Source: Methylorubrum populi (lineage in GTDB: Bacteria; Pseudomonadota; Alphaproteobacteria; Rhizobiales; Beijerinckiaceae). Taken from it: a stretch of 64,000 nucleotides of DNA. Position numbers and translations under genes: made by a program. The stretch covers positions 1 through 64,000 of the forward strand of contig JAQIIU010000002.1 of NCBI GenBank assembly GCA_036946625.1. Direction: 5' to 3'. This document shows, piece by piece, positions 1 through 10,447 of the stretch. The stretch's first letter is position 1. Each line of letters begins with the position of its first letter. The notes below the pieces were generated by a model. The model made no database searches and was not told the origin of the DNA. It saw only the letters and a list, made by a program, of their open reading frames with translations.

Positions 1-80
1 ATCTCAAGACCGTCCCGACGGCAACCGGCCGCAAGGACCCGACGACCCGGCCGGCCCGACCCTCGATCGGAGAGGCTTGC

Positions 81-1723
<1,643 letters not shown>

Positions 1724-1840
1724 GGACGGGCCCGGTCGCGATCCGGCCGGCGAGCGCTATCGGATGACGGGCTACGCCTGGAGCCGCGCCAATGCCGACG
1801 GCCTCGGCGCCCGGCCGACCTCCCGGCGCCGGGCGGGCGC

Positions 1841-3232
1841 TCAGACCAAGCCGGTCAGGTAATAGACCCCGATCACGAAGAACACGGCCACGGTCTTGAT
1901 GATCGTGATGGCGAAGATGTCGCCGTAGGACTGGCGGTGGGTCAGGCCGGTGACGGCGAGCAGCGTGATCACCGCGCCGTTGTGGGGCAGCGTGTCCATG
2001 CCGCCGCTCGCCATGGCGGCGACCCGGTGCATCACCTCCAGGGGGATGCCGGCCGCCTGCGCCGCCTCGACGAAGCGGCCCGACAGGGCGCCCAGCGCGA
2101 TGGAGAGCCCGCCCGAGGCCGAGCCGGTGACGCCGGCCAGCACGTTGACCGTCACCGCCTCGTTGATCAGCGGGTTGGGGATCGCCGAGAGCGCGTCCGC
2201 GATCACCTTGAAGCCGGGCAGCGCGGCGATGACCGCGCCGAAGCCGTACTCGGTGGCGGTGTTCATGCCGGCCAGGAGCGAACCCGCCACCGCCGCCTTC
2301 GAGCCGTCGGAGAAGCGATCGGCGAGGTTGCGGTAGCCGAGGATCACGGTGGCGAGGATGCCGAGAAGCAGCGCGCCCTCCACCGCCCAGATCGCCGCCA
2401 CCGTCCTGACCGGCACGGTGACGGGGTGGGCGGCCATCTCCGGGGTGAGCGCCGCGCTCGCCTGCTCGCCGTAGGCGCCGGTGATCCAGGCGAGCAGCAG
2501 CCGGTTGCCGATCCCGACGACGAGGAGCGGCAGCAGCGCGACCGCCGGGTGGATGACGACCCGGTCCTCGGCCGCCTGCGGCTCGTTGGCGTGGCCCTCG
2601 CCGTAGCCCTCGTCGCCGGCCCGGCGGCGGCGCCATTCGAGATAGGCGACGCCGACCGCGAACACGAACAGCGCGCCGACGATGCCGAGCCAGGGGGCGG
2701 CGTAGGCGTCGGTCTTGAAGAAGGAGGCCGGGATGATGTTCTGGATCTGCGGCGTGCCCGGCAGGGTGTCCATGGTGAAGGTGAAGGCGCCGAGCGCGAT
2801 CGTGCCGGGAATCAGGCGCTTGGGGATGCGGCTGCGGCGGAACAGCTCGGCGGCGAAGGGATAGACCGCGAACACCGCCACGAACAGCGAGACGCCGCCG
2901 TAGGTGAGGATCGCGCCGACCAGCACGATGGCGACGATCGCCCGTCCCTCCCCCAGCAGCCCGGTGACGGCACCGACGATGGAGCGGGCGAAGCCCGAAA
3001 TCTCCACGAGCTTGCCGAACACGGCGCCGAGCAGGAAGACGGGAAAATAGAGCTTCAGGAAGCCGACCAGCTTCTCCATGAACAGCCCGGAGAACAGGAT
3101 CGGCACGGCGGCCGGATCGGTCAGCAGCACCGCGCCCATGGCGGCGACGGGCGCGAACAGGATCACCGAGAAGCCGCGATAGGCGATTCCCATCAGGAAG
3201 ACGAGCGCCGCGAGGCAGATCAGGAAGCTCAA
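1841..3232 (-). CDS. GntP-family permease (gluconate/organic acid:H+ symporter type)
   Basis: Inner-membrane transporter of 463 residues, the usual length for GntP permeases, with about 12 hydrophobic segments throughout. Recognisable family stretches are the N-terminal FLICLAALVFLMGIAYRG helix, GGVSLFVAVFAVYPFAAELF around residues 112-131, TMDTLPGTPQIQNIIP around 154-169, and MASGGMDTLPHNGAVITLL in the C-terminal half. GntP proteins carry gluconate or related hydroxy acids with protons. Here the substrate cannot be read from sequence. It lies convergent with the aspartase gene, about 117 bp apart, so co-function with aspartate or fumarate metabolism is possible but only inferred. Confidence 0.85.
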   Translation of the reverse strand: MSFLICLAALVFLMGIAYRGFSVILFAPVAAMGAVLLTDPAAVPILFSGLFMEKLVGFLKLYFPVFLLGAVFGKLVEISGFARSIVGAVTGLLGEGRAIVAIVLVGAILTYGGVSLFVAVFAVYPFAAELFRRSRIPKRLIPGTIALGAFTFTMDTLPGTPQIQNIIPASFFKTDAYAAPWLGIVGALFVFAVGVAYLEWRRRRAGDEGYGEGHANEPQAAEDRVVIHPAVALLPLLVVGIGNRLLLAWITGAYGEQASAALTPEMAAHPVTVPVRTVAAIWAVEGALLLGILATVILGYRNLADRFSDGSKAAVAGSLLAGMNTATEYGFGAVIAALPGFKVIADALSAIPNPLINEAVTVNVLAGVTGSASGGLSIALGALSGRFVEAAQAAGIPLEVMHRVAAMASGGMDTLPHNGAVITLLAVTGLTHRQSYGDIFAITIIKTVAVFFVIGVYYLTGLV

Positions 3233-3382
3233 GGATGCGCCCTCCGGCGCACCGATTCTCTCTTCGCGTGCGCGACGGTCAGTCTGCCCGAAGCGCGGCC
3301 GTGTTCAATGGAGGGAGTCGTACGCCATCCGGTCGATGCGTTCGGCCTGTCCTGCGTCCTTGCGGGGCGAAGCCGTGGCCAT

Positions 3383-3410
3383 CCAGGGCGCGGACATGCC
3401 CGCGCCCTGG
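3383..3410. repeat. Intergenic palindromic repeat
   Basis: A perfect 10-bp inverted repeat (CCAGGGCGCG, 8-bp loop, CGCGCCCTGG). It is embedded in sequence resembling the dispersed GC-rich repeats common between genes in Methylobacterium and other Rhizobiales (flank CTGGATCGCTTCGCGGCC...CGATGACGG). It sits in the 244-bp gap between the permease start and the acetyltransferase stop, where it could also terminate transcription of the latter's mRNA. Confidence 0.6.
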
Positions 3411-3476
3411 ATCGCTTCGCGGCCGCTCGCGATGACGGAGGGGGGCCAGACCCGAGGCGATCGATCGGAAACGGTA

Positions 3477-3986
3477 TTACAGGCCCCGGTGCATCACCAG
3501 CGCGTCGACGGCCCCCCGCGCGGGATGGCGGAACACGCCGGGCAGGCGGCCGACCTCCTTGAGGCCGAGGCTCGTCCACAGGGCGACCGCGTGGGTGTTG
3601 GTGGCGACGACCAGATTGAACTGCATCGCCGTGAAGCCCAGCGTCCGGGCGGCCCCGAAGGAGTGCAGGCCCATGGCGCGGGCCACGCCCCGGCCCCGTG
3701 CCCGCGGATGCGTGGCGTAGGTGCCGTTGGCGACGTGGTCGCCGGGGCCGAGCTGGTTGGCGCGGACGTAGTAGCTGCCGAGGATGGCGCCCGCGCTTTC
3801 CGCGACGAAGACATGGTGGGCCGGCGAGAACCAGTAGGCGAGCGCCCGCTCCCGGTCCCAGTCCCGCGGCAGGGCGTAGGTCTCGCCCTCGCGCAGGATC
3901 GGCTCCAGGATCGACCAGATCGCGTCGTGGTCGCGGCTTTGCGCCGGGCGGATGGCAAGGTCGGTCATCGTGTTCGTGGTGTTCAT
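3477..3986 (-). CDS. GNAT-family N-acetyltransferase
   Basis: A 169-residue acetyl-CoA-dependent acetyltransferase. The GNAT core is visible: a beta-strand 4 region GAILGSYYVRANQLGPGDHVANGTYATHP, followed by the acetyl-CoA pyrophosphate-binding loop RARGRGVARAMG (pattern R/Q-x-x-G-x-G/A). Then FTAMQFNLVVATNTHAVALWTSLGLKEVGRLPGVFRHP contains the conserved Asn and the strand 6-7 region. The subfamily pattern (N-x-A-x-x-L/W, RLPxxFxHP, DALVMHRGL) matches a widespread group of uncharacterised proteobacterial acetyltransferases. The acceptor substrate is unknown. It is a single gene on the minus strand; ATG at 3986 gives MNTTNTMTDLAIRPA, and an internal ATG seven codons in (3968) is an equally good start. 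Confidence 0.85.
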   Translation of the reverse strand: MNTTNTMTDLAIRPAQSRDHDAIWSILEPILREGETYALPRDWDRERALAYWFSPAHHVFVAESAGAILGSYYVRANQLGPGDHVANGTYATHPRARGRGVARAMGLHSFGAARTLGFTAMQFNLVVATNTHAVALWTSLGLKEVGRLPGVFRHPARGAVDALVMHRGL

Positions 3987-4197
3987 TGGGAGCGCGCCGG
4001 TCTCGGAAGTCCGATCCGCGCGCTCGTATCACGGATCGGGCCCTGCGACCGCCCTTCGCCCGCGGCGCCCACCTGGGGCAAGGGGACCTTCTCGGTCGCC
4101 GACAGCCCGAAGCTGGATTGTGCCGGCCGGCGGCAGGGCGACGTGGCCCTTCCGGACCGGACGCCGTCGCGGCGCCGAGCCTCGTTCCGGGGCCGGC

Positions 4198-5043
4198 TCA
4201 ACCGGAGACGGGACCGGGTGCCGGGCGGCGCTCCGGACCCGTCGTCGGGGCCGCCTTGTCCGCGTCGCCGCCGGGGATCAGGGTGATCCGGCCCCAGCCC
4301 GGCAGCTTCAGGGCCGGGCGGCGCCAGTCGAGGCCCGCCACCGCGCCGAGCAGGTTGATCTCGAACCCGTCCACCCAGCCCAGCGTCAGGCCGACATAGC
4401 CGCGCCAGGACAGGCGCAGGCCGGTGCCGCTCGGGGTGCGCTCGGCATAGCGGCCCGGGGGCGTCCAGTCCTTGCCGAGCGCGGTCGGCGGCAGCGGCAC
4501 GTCGTTGCCGGGGATGCGCGCGACCACGTGGGCGGCGAAGGTGTTCGAGTTCGGGCCCGGCCACGCCCGGTAGGAGCCGAGGCTGCGGTAGGGATAGTCG
4601 GCCACCGCCGAGCGGATCTCGGGAATCGCCCGCGCCGCCGCGGCGCCGTCGAGCGCCAGCACGATCTCCGGCGCGTTGCCGAACCAGCGCCCGTCCGGCG
4701 CGTAGGCGTCGGTGCGCACCGGCCGGCCCCAGCCGACCACGTCGTAGCGGGTGTAGCGCGGGGCGTTCGCTTCCTTGACCACCACCCAACTGTGATGGGC
4801 GAAGATGCCCCGCCAGCGCCCGACCCGGGCGGCGTAGACCCGCACCATCGCCCCCGGCACGGCGGCGGCCGGCGGCAGCAGGCCCGCGCTCGACCAGTCC
4901 GCGCTCGACCAGTTCTCCGCGCGTCCGCCCTTCGCGGTCCACCACAGGGCGTGGGTCGCGAGCGGAACCAGGAAGAGAAGGACGAGGAGAGCGAGACCGA
5001 GGAGGAGGAAGCGGAGGGCGGGAAGAAGCACGTCGGCAGACAT
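4198..5043 (-). CDS. DUF3750 family protein
   Basis: A protein of 281 residues starting at ATG 5043 (MSADVLLPALRFLLLGL). It has one N-terminal hydrophobic segment (about residues 5-30) that should anchor it in the inner membrane, and the body is periplasmic or cytoplasmic. The DUF3750 signature is clear: GIFAHHSWVVVKEANAP, YDVVGWGRPVRTDAYAPDGRWFGNAPE, SYRAWPGPNSNTF and LPPTALGKDW. The family has no established biochemical function. Upstream in-frame codons to 5250 are not part of the gene: they encode Arg-rich sequence unlike the family and overlap the operator-like motifs of the divergent receptor gene. Divergent placement suggests possible shared control with that receptor. Confidence 0.8.
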   Translation of the reverse strand: MSADVLLPALRFLLLGLALLVLLFLVPLATHALWWTAKGGRAENWSSADWSSAGLLPPAAAVPGAMVRVYAARVGRWRGIFAHHSWVVVKEANAPRYTRYDVVGWGRPVRTDAYAPDGRWFGNAPEIVLALDGAAAARAIPEIRSAVADYPYRSLGSYRAWPGPNSNTFAAHVVARIPGNDVPLPPTALGKDWTPPGRYAERTPSGTGLRLSWRGYVGLTLGWVDGFEINLLGAVAGLDWRRPALKLPGWGRITLIPGGDADKAAPTTGPERRPAPGPVSG

Positions 5044-5221
5044 CGGGTTCCGGAGATGTCGAGGCCCCGGCAGGCGGCACCTGCCCTCCGGGAGACTCGA
5101 TGTGGCCTCCGGCCCCGCTCGGCACAAGCGCCTGCGGTGCCGCGAACCGGCCTGATGCAGGCCGGCCACACACCGGGCCCGGATCGTCCCTGCCCGGGCA
5201 AGCGGAGCGGACAGGCCTTGC

Positions 5222-5256
5222 AACATTGTAACACCTCGGTAATGAAACATTGTAAC
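5222..5256. promoter_or_regulatory. Tandem operator-like motif upstream of the TonB receptor
   Basis: Two identical copies of AACATTGTAAC at 5222-5232 and 5246-5256, spaced 24 bp start to start. They end 23 bp before the receptor start codon and lie in the divergent intergenic region. The AT-rich sequence stands out from the surrounding GC-rich DNA. Its reverse complement, GTTACAATGTT, resembles Fur-family (Zur-like) boxes in composition. Because the receptor resembles zinc receptors, metal-responsive repression is a reasonable inference but is not shown. Confidence 0.5.
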
Positions 5257-5279
5257 GTAGCCAGGCTGGATCGACGGGA

Positions 5280-7427
5280 ATGCGGCGCGGACGCTCGGGA
5301 CGGATGCTGCTGGCGGCGGGGGCGGTGCTGACGGTCGCGCCCGGCACGGTTTCCACGGCGCGGGGGCAGGAAGCCGCCACGCTGGAGGAGATCGGCGTGA
5401 CCTCGGTGAGCCCGATCCAGGCCGAACCGGCCGCCACGGCGGTCCCGCCGGCCACCCTCGCCGCGCGGGCGGCCGAGCTGCTGCCGGTGGTGACGAACAC
5501 CTTCTCGCCGGTCACGGTGGTGCCGCAGGAGCGGATCGCCCGCGACCAGCCGCGCACGCTCGGCGACGCGCTGTTCGACCGGCCCGGCATCTCCGCCTCG
5601 ACCTACGCGCCGGGGGCGGCCTCGCGGCCGATCATCCGCGGCCTCGACAACGCCCGGGTGCGCATCCAGGAGAACGGCATCGTCAACGGCGGCGTGTCGG
5701 ATCTCGGCGAGGACCACGCGGTGCCGGTCAACCCGCTCAACGCCGGCCGGATCGAGGTGATCCGCGGCCCGGCGACGCTGCGCTACGGCTCGGGCGCGAT
5801 CGGCGGCGTGGTCTCGGCCGAGAACAACCAGGTGCCGACCTTCATCCCCGCCCGCGGGATCACGGGGCAGGTCACGACCGGCACCACAAGCGTCGACAAC
5901 GGCCGGACCGGGGCGGCCAGCGTCGATGCGGGGGCGAACGGCATCGCGGTCCACGCCGACGGGTTCAGGACCGCCACCGATTCCTACGCGATCCCCGGCG
6001 GCATCCAGCGCAACTCGGCCACGCAATCGCAGGGCGGCTCGGTCGGCATCTCGGCGATCGGCGAGCGCGGCTTCGTCGGCCTCGCGTTCAGCCACTACGA
6101 CGCGCTCTACCAGATCCCCGGCGGCGAGGCCGAGGCGGCGCGCACCCGGCTGACCCCGAACCAGGACCGCCTGCTCGCCCGCGGCGAATATCGGCCGCTG
6201 AACGGGCCGTTCGAGGTGCTGCGGTTCTGGGCCGGCGGATCGGTCTACCGCCACGCGGAGATCGGCATCGGCGAGGACGGAGTCGAGGGGGTCCAGGCGA
6301 TCTTCAAGAACCGCGAGGTCGAGGCCCGCTTCGAGGCGCAGCACGTCCCGGTCTTCACGGCGCTGGGCACGCTCACCGGCGCGGTCGGCGTGCAGGCGGG
6401 CCGGCGCGTGCTCAACTCGCAGCTCGAGAGCTTCCTGCCGAAGACCGAGTCGCGGATGCTCGCCGCCTACCTGTTCGAGGAACTGGCGGTGGGCGGAGGC
6501 CTGCGCTTCCAGGCGGCGGCCCGGATCGAGGGCGACCGGCTCAACAGCATCGCGACACTGTTTCCCGGCGATGACCTGCCCGACGGCACCGATCCGGCGA
6601 GCTTTGCCCTGACCCGCCGCTTCGCCCCGAAGAGCGCCAGCTTCGGCGCCCTGCAGGATCTGCCCTACGGCTTCGTGGCGAGCGTCAACGGCTCCTACGT
6701 CGAGCGCGCGCCGACCGGCTACGAGCTGTTCTCGCAAGGCCCGCACGACGCCACCGCGACCTTCGAGATCGGCGACCCGACCCTGCGGCTGGAGCGCGCC
6801 CGCACGGTCGAGATGTCCTTACGCCGGGCGGAAGGCCCCTTGCGCCTCGACGCCACCGGCTACGTCACGCGCTACACCGGCTTCGTCTACAAGCGCGACA
6901 CCGGCAACCGCTGCGACGACGACTTCGCCTCCTGCGGCAGCGGCGACGAACTGCGCCAGGTCGTCTACTCGCAGGCCAACGCCACCTTCACCGGCGCCGA
7001 GATCGGCGCGCAGCTCGACCTGTTCGCCGTCGGCGACGGCTGGGCGGGGATCGAGGCGCAGTACGATTTCGTCCGGGCCCAGTTCGACGACGGAAGCTAC
7101 GTGCCGCGCATCCCGCCGCACCGGCTCGGCGGCGGCGCCTTCGTGCGGGCGGGCGGCTGGTTCGCGCGGATCAACCTCCTGCACGCCTTCGACCACGTCG
7201 AGATCGCCCCGTTCGAGACGACGACCCCGGGCTGGAACGACCTGCGGGCCGAACTCGCCTACACCCAGGCCCTCGACCCGGCGATCTACGGCGCCACCGA
7301 GGTGACGCTCGGCCTCCAGGGCCGCAACCTGCTCGACGACGACATCCGCAACGCGGCCTCGTTCAAGAAGGACGAGATCCTGCTGCCGGGCCGCAACGTC
7401 CGCCTGTTCCTGACCGCGCGGTTCTAA
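5280..7427 (+). CDS. TonB-dependent outer-membrane receptor, ZnuD-like
   Basis: A 715-residue outer-membrane active transporter powered by TonB-ExbBD. A signal peptide (about residues 1-30, ending TARGQ) is followed by a plug domain (about 75-190) and a 22-strand-type barrel ending in the typical C-terminal aromatic (LFLTARF). The plug motifs (DRPGISASTYAPGAASRP, then IRGLDNARVRIQENGI, EDHAVPVNPLNAGRIEVIRG and LRYGSGAIGGVVSAENN) match the ZnuD/zinc-receptor subfamily more than siderophore receptors. An extracellular loop has a Cys pair (NRCDDDFASCGS). Zinc as substrate is inferred from this resemblance and from the operator-like repeats upstream. There is no His-rich loop to confirm it. Confidence 0.85.
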   Translation: MRRGRSGRMLLAAGAVLTVAPGTVSTARGQEAATLEEIGVTSVSPIQAEPAATAVPPATLAARAAELLPVVTNTFSPVTVVPQERIARDQPRTLGDALFDRPGISASTYAPGAASRPIIRGLDNARVRIQENGIVNGGVSDLGEDHAVPVNPLNAGRIEVIRGPATLRYGSGAIGGVVSAENNQVPTFIPARGITGQVTTGTTSVDNGRTGAASVDAGANGIAVHADGFRTATDSYAIPGGIQRNSATQSQGGSVGISAIGERGFVGLAFSHYDALYQIPGGEAEAARTRLTPNQDRLLARGEYRPLNGPFEVLRFWAGGSVYRHAEIGIGEDGVEGVQAIFKNREVEARFEAQHVPVFTALGTLTGAVGVQAGRRVLNSQLESFLPKTESRMLAAYLFEELAVGGGLRFQAAARIEGDRLNSIATLFPGDDLPDGTDPASFALTRRFAPKSASFGALQDLPYGFVASVNGSYVERAPTGYELFSQGPHDATATFEIGDPTLRLERARTVEMSLRRAEGPLRLDATGYVTRYTGFVYKRDTGNRCDDDFASCGSGDELRQVVYSQANATFTGAEIGAQLDLFAVGDGWAGIEAQYDFVRAQFDDGSYVPRIPPHRLGGGAFVRAGGWFARINLLHAFDHVEIAPFETTTPGWNDLRAELAYTQALDPAIYGATEVTLGLQGRNLLDDDIRNAASFKKDEILLPGRNVRLFLTARF

Positions 7428-7450
7428 AGGCCGCGCCCCTCCCCCCGCCC

Positions 7451-7870
7451 CTACTTGCCGCGGGCCGGCTTCACCGCCGGCCGCTCGGGCGGCGTGACGG
7501 CGCCGGCCGCCGTCCAGTGGCACACCGCCGTGCCCTTGAGCGCGAGGCAGTCGTAGGCGCGGCCGTTGAGGGCGACGTGGTCGGCGAGCCCCGTGACCGC
7601 CGCGCGGTCCACGGGGCTGCAGCCGAGATCGGATTTCGGATCGGCGGCGAGCGCGAGCGCGGCGGCCCGGTCCTCCCCCGTGCTGCGCAGGAGGCTGCGC
7701 AGATTGGCCAGCGAGGTGCAGCCGATCACGGCGGCGGGCCGGGCCGGCGCCTTCGGATCGCTCGTCCTCGCCCCCACTCCCTGCGCGGCGGCGCACGAGG
7801 CGGACAGCATCAGGGCGATGACGGCCGGGGCGGCCAGAGTCCGGAGGACGGAGAGCGGCAGGCGGGACAT
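7451..7870 (-). CDS. Hypothetical secreted protein with cysteines
   Basis: I do not recognise this family. Starting at ATG 7870 it encodes 139 residues beginning with a good signal peptide (MSRLPLSVLRTLAAPAVIALMLSASCAAAQG). The mature part is about 108 residues with four cysteines (IGCTSL, DLGCSP, YDCLAL, VCHWT), which could form two periplasmic disulfides, and a basic C-terminal tail (KPARGK). The segment GRAYDCLALKGTAVCHWT resembles short small-molecule-binding or SH3-like periplasmic repeats, but I cannot assign it. Longer in-frame sequence upstream of 7870 is Pro/Arg-rich and unlikely to be translated. It is convergent with the receptor gene, with only 23 bp between them. Confidence 0.6.
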   Translation of the reverse strand: MSRLPLSVLRTLAAPAVIALMLSASCAAAQGVGARTSDPKAPARPAAVIGCTSLANLRSLLRSTGEDRAAALALAADPKSDLGCSPVDRAAVTGLADHVALNGRAYDCLALKGTAVCHWTAAGAVTPPERPAVKPARGK

Positions 7871-8012
7871 GGATCGGTCTCGGACGGCGGAAGCCTCGCC
7901 CCGAACGGCGGCTGCCGGCCCTCGGAACGGTGTGCTCACGCCCGGCATACCATGCCCGGCGCCCCGGACCGAGCGCCGCTCGCCCGTGGCCCCGTCCCCC
8001 TCTCACGAGGCC

Positions 8013-8528
8013 TCACGATCCCGCACGCGTCCCCTGCGCCCGCAGCTTGGCGTAGCGCTTGAGGGCCCGGTCGCGGCGCAGCCGGGTCAGCCGGTCGATC
8101 CAGAAGATACCGTCGAGCTGATCGATCTCGTGTTGCAGGCAGGCGGCGCGCAGGCCCTCGGCCTCCTCCTCGCGCCCGGCGCCGTCGAGGTCGCGGTAGC
8201 GCACCCGGATCCGGGCCGGCCGCTCCACCGGCTCGACCACGCCCGGCATCGAGACGCTCCCCTCCGGATGCGAGGCCCGCTCCGGCGAGGCCCAGACGAC
8301 GGCGGGATCGACGTAGACCGCGTGCGGCTCGTCCGGCTGGAGGCGGATCACCACCACCCGCTCCGGACGCCCGACATGGATCGCGGTCAGCCCCATCGCC
8401 GAGACGGCTCCGAGAGTGTCGAGCACGTCCGCCGCGAGCGCGCGCAGGGCCTCGTCCGACACGGTGAGGGGACCGGCCGGGCGGTGCAGGCGCGCATCGG
8501 GATAGAGGATCAGCGGCAGGGCGGGCAT
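8013..8528 (-). CDS. Degenerate peptide deformylase paralogue
   Basis: A 171-residue protein with the peptide deformylase fold but altered catalytic motifs. Motif 1 (canonical GLAAxQVG) is GLTAIHVG at residues 46-53, with His in place of the catalytic Gln. Motif 2 (EGCLS) is EGSVS at 89-93, so the metal-ligand Cys is Ser. Motif 3 (HExxH) is HEIDQ at 133-137, so the second His ligand is Gln. Loss of two metal ligands makes ordinary deformylase activity unlikely. The protein may be regulatory, or may use another chemistry. ATG 8528 is preferred; a GTG two codons upstream (8534) is possible. Divergent PDF paralogues are known in alphaproteobacteria. A true def gene is expected elsewhere in the genome. 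Confidence 0.75.
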   Translation of the reverse strand: MPALPLILYPDARLHRPAGPLTVSDEALRALAADVLDTLGAVSAMGLTAIHVGRPERVVVIRLQPDEPHAVYVDPAVVWASPERASHPEGSVSMPGVVEPVERPARIRVRYRDLDGAGREEEAEGLRAACLQHEIDQLDGIFWIDRLTRLRRDRALKRYAKLRAQGTRAGS

Positions 8529-8871
8529 GGGCACGGCTTCCGGGACACGAACGGCGCGGGGATGGGCGATGTCCGCGGCGGGACACGCTTCGATCCCCCC
8601 CCCATACCAGACGGTGAAAGGGTCCGATGCGCCGTCTCCGCCCCCGGGTCGGGCCTCCGTGATCGGCCGCGATGCCGGCCGCGGCAAGACCGGCCGCGGC
8701 AAGACCGGACACGTCCGGCCCGCAAACGAAAGATCGAAGAAACCCGCTTTGGCCGAGAGGGACCGCGATCGAGATCGATCTATCCGCGCCGATCCGGGAG
8801 GATCGGGCACATGTCGGAACCGCGGCGGCACCGATGCATTGGTTTCCCAAGCCCAGAGGGAGCACGACATC
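8529..8871. other. Intergenic region with a short tandem repeat
   Basis: No convincing gene here. It contains two exact 15-bp tandem copies of CCGGCCGCGGCAAGA at 8675-8704. It should hold the divergent promoters of the deformylase-like gene and the small secreted protein. A Shine-Dalgarno-like GAGGGAG lies just before the latter. Confidence 0.4.
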
Positions 8872-9132
8872 ATGATGAAGACCGTGACGAGCCTGCTCGC
8901 CGGCACCATCGTTGCCGCGACCATGACCGCCGCGCTGCCGGCCTCCGCGCAGTCGATCATCATCGGCCCGGACGGACGGCCGGGGATCGATCTGCGGTCC
9001 CGGGCGCAGCGCGAACGCGATTTCCAGCGCGAGATGCGCATGCGCGACCGGGACGACTACTACCGCGAGCAGCGCTTCCGGGATCGCGACCGTCACGACC
9101 GCCGTTACGACCGGCGCGGCTACGATTACTGA
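8872..9132 (+). CDS. Small secreted Arg/Asp/Tyr-rich protein
   Basis: An 86-residue protein with a clear Sec signal peptide (MMKTVTSLLAGTIVAATMTAALPASAQS). The mature tail is strongly charged and low in complexity (RDRDDYYREQRFRDRDRHDRRYDRRGYDY), rich in alternating Arg and Asp with Tyr. Such small periplasmic or surface proteins are common in Methylobacterium and have no established function. Either of two adjacent ATG codons (8872, 8875) may start translation. GAGGGAG lies about 12 bases upstream. No operon partner is seen. Confidence 0.65.
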   Translation: MMKTVTSLLAGTIVAATMTAALPASAQSIIIGPDGRPGIDLRSRAQRERDFQREMRMRDRDDYYREQRFRDRDRHDRRYDRRGYDY

Positions 9133-9645
9133 CCGGAGGCGGGACGGGTTCCGCACCCTCGGGGAGCGGTGCCTCGATCCACGGCGATCGGGCACGGCTT
9201 CCGCAGCGGAACGACGGGACGCGGCCGGGAGACCGGCCCCTTTTTCGGGCCCTGCACCGGCGCAGCCCCTTCCCGCATTCCGGACAACGGGTACGCGGCC
9301 CATTTGCCCAGCCCGCAACAAATGATGTCATAAGGCCGGCACTCGGTCGAAATTCGCACCATTTCAGCGTACTCGCCCCGAATGGCCAAGGTTCCGCCAC
9401 GGATTTCCGTCCTGAACGCAGGGCCGCGTCGGCGGGAAACCTTTGCGCCGCTTGCACGGTTGTCTCATCGAACATAGCTTTGACTCGTCGATCGGTGGCC
9501 GACCCCGACAAGGCCCTCGATGTCCCCGGAAGGGGCGCGGCACCGGCTCATCTCCTCGCTCGCTTCGACGAACGGGACGGCCTTCCGGCCGATGGCGGGA
9601 CGCGTTCCGCTTGGGGACGCTGCGGCGAGTGGAGGAGGAACCCGG
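9133..9645. other. Long leader/intergenic region before the cold-shock gene
   Basis: No credible coding sequence in about 510 bp. It probably holds the cold-shock promoter and a long 5' untranslated leader, a known feature of csp mRNAs. The AT-richer patch around 9315-9365 is a candidate promoter region. A strong GGAGGAGG ribosome site at 9631-9638 immediately precedes the gene. Confidence 0.4.
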
Positions 9646-9855
9646 ATGAATACTGGTACGGTGAAGTGGTTCGACGAAATCAAGGGTTACGGGTTCATCC
9701 AGCCCGATAACGGCGGCAAGGACGTGTTCGTGCATATCTCCGCCGTCCAGCAGGCGGGCCTGCGCGGCCTCGCCGAAGGGCAGAAGGTCAGCTTCGACAT
9801 CGAGAACGACCGTCGCAGCGGCAAGCCGGCCGCGGTCAACTTGCAGGCCTCCTGA
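9646..9855 (+). CDS. Cold-shock protein (CspA family)
   Basis: A 69-residue single cold-shock (OB-fold) domain that binds single-stranded RNA/DNA and melts RNA structure. Both RNA-binding motifs are intact: RNP1-like KGYGFIQ and RNP2-like VFVHIS, after the conserved start TGTVKWFDE. The end [18 protein letters not shown] is also typical. ATG 9646 is fixed by the GGAGGAGG site and by the family start. The long untranslated leader suggests post-transcriptional regulation. Methylobacterium genomes carry several csp paralogues, so I give no number. Confidence 0.95.
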   Translation: MNTGTVKWFDEIKGYGFIQPDNGGKDVFVHISAVQQAGLRGLAEGQKVSFDIENDRRSGKPAAVNLQAS

Positions 9856-10065
9856 CGCGGCCGGCGGCCCGGGAGACCGACCCTGTACGGCAACAGGCTC
9901 GAAAAATGTCACCGAAGTCGCCCCGAACAGGGACGGCATCTGTTGCGTGTCGCGACGCACTCGTGCATCGACTGCGCCGGTTCTACAACGGCTCGCGCCG
10001 AGTCCCGGCCGCCCGGAACGTGATGGATCCGGCGGTCGGCCGTATCACCGCATGAGAAAGGTCAT

Positions 10066-10446
10066 ATGAGCGCATTCGACTTCAGAAACTTCGAAGACCG
10101 CCGTCAGAACTCCCAGGCCGCCAAGGCGGCATTGCTCGAAAAGTTCAAGGCTCGTCCGCCTCTGGATGATCCGGAGATAAGGGCCAAGGCCCAGGCCCGT
10201 GCCGAGGTCGCCCGCGCCCGCGGCGAACGCGCCCGCGAGCGCGAACGCATCCGCATCGAGACCGAGCGCAGGGCGGCGGAGGAGAAGCGTCAGCGTGAGG
10301 AGGCGGAACTCGCCGCCCAGATCGCCCGCGAGGCCGCCGAGGCCGCCGCGCTCGCCGAGCGCAAGGCTTCCGAAGCCGCGGAAAAGAAGGCACAGCGCGA
10401 CGCGCGCTACGCCGCCCGCAAGGCCAAGGTGAAGATCCGCCGCTAG
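10066..10446 (+). CDS. DUF6481 family protein
   Basis: A 126-residue, highly charged, almost fully alpha-helical protein. The N-terminus MSAFDFRNFEDRRQNSQAAKAALLEKF matches the DUF6481 family. The remainder is one long Ala/Glu/Arg coiled coil (about residues 40-115) with a basic end (KKAQRDARYAARKAKVKIRR). No enzymatic motif and no signal peptide are present. The family is frequent in Methylobacterium and Sphingomonads, sometimes near cold-shock genes as here. Its function is unknown. Confidence 0.75.
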   Translation: MSAFDFRNFEDRRQNSQAAKAALLEKFKARPPLDDPEIRAKAQARAEVARARGERARERERIRIETERRAAEEKRQREEAELAAQIAREAAEAAALAERKASEAAEKKAQRDARYAARKAKVKIRR

Positions 10447-10447
10447 A

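Noticed and set aside
1937..3562. Very long plus-strand open frame opposite the GntP permease
   Set aside because: It is an Arg/Asp/Gly-rich antisense frame of a GC-rich gene with clear family motifs on the minus strand; no domain on the plus strand.
8675..8704. CRISPR-like or regulatory repeat
   Set aside because: Just two exact 15-bp GC-rich copies in tandem with no spacers; a simple duplication.
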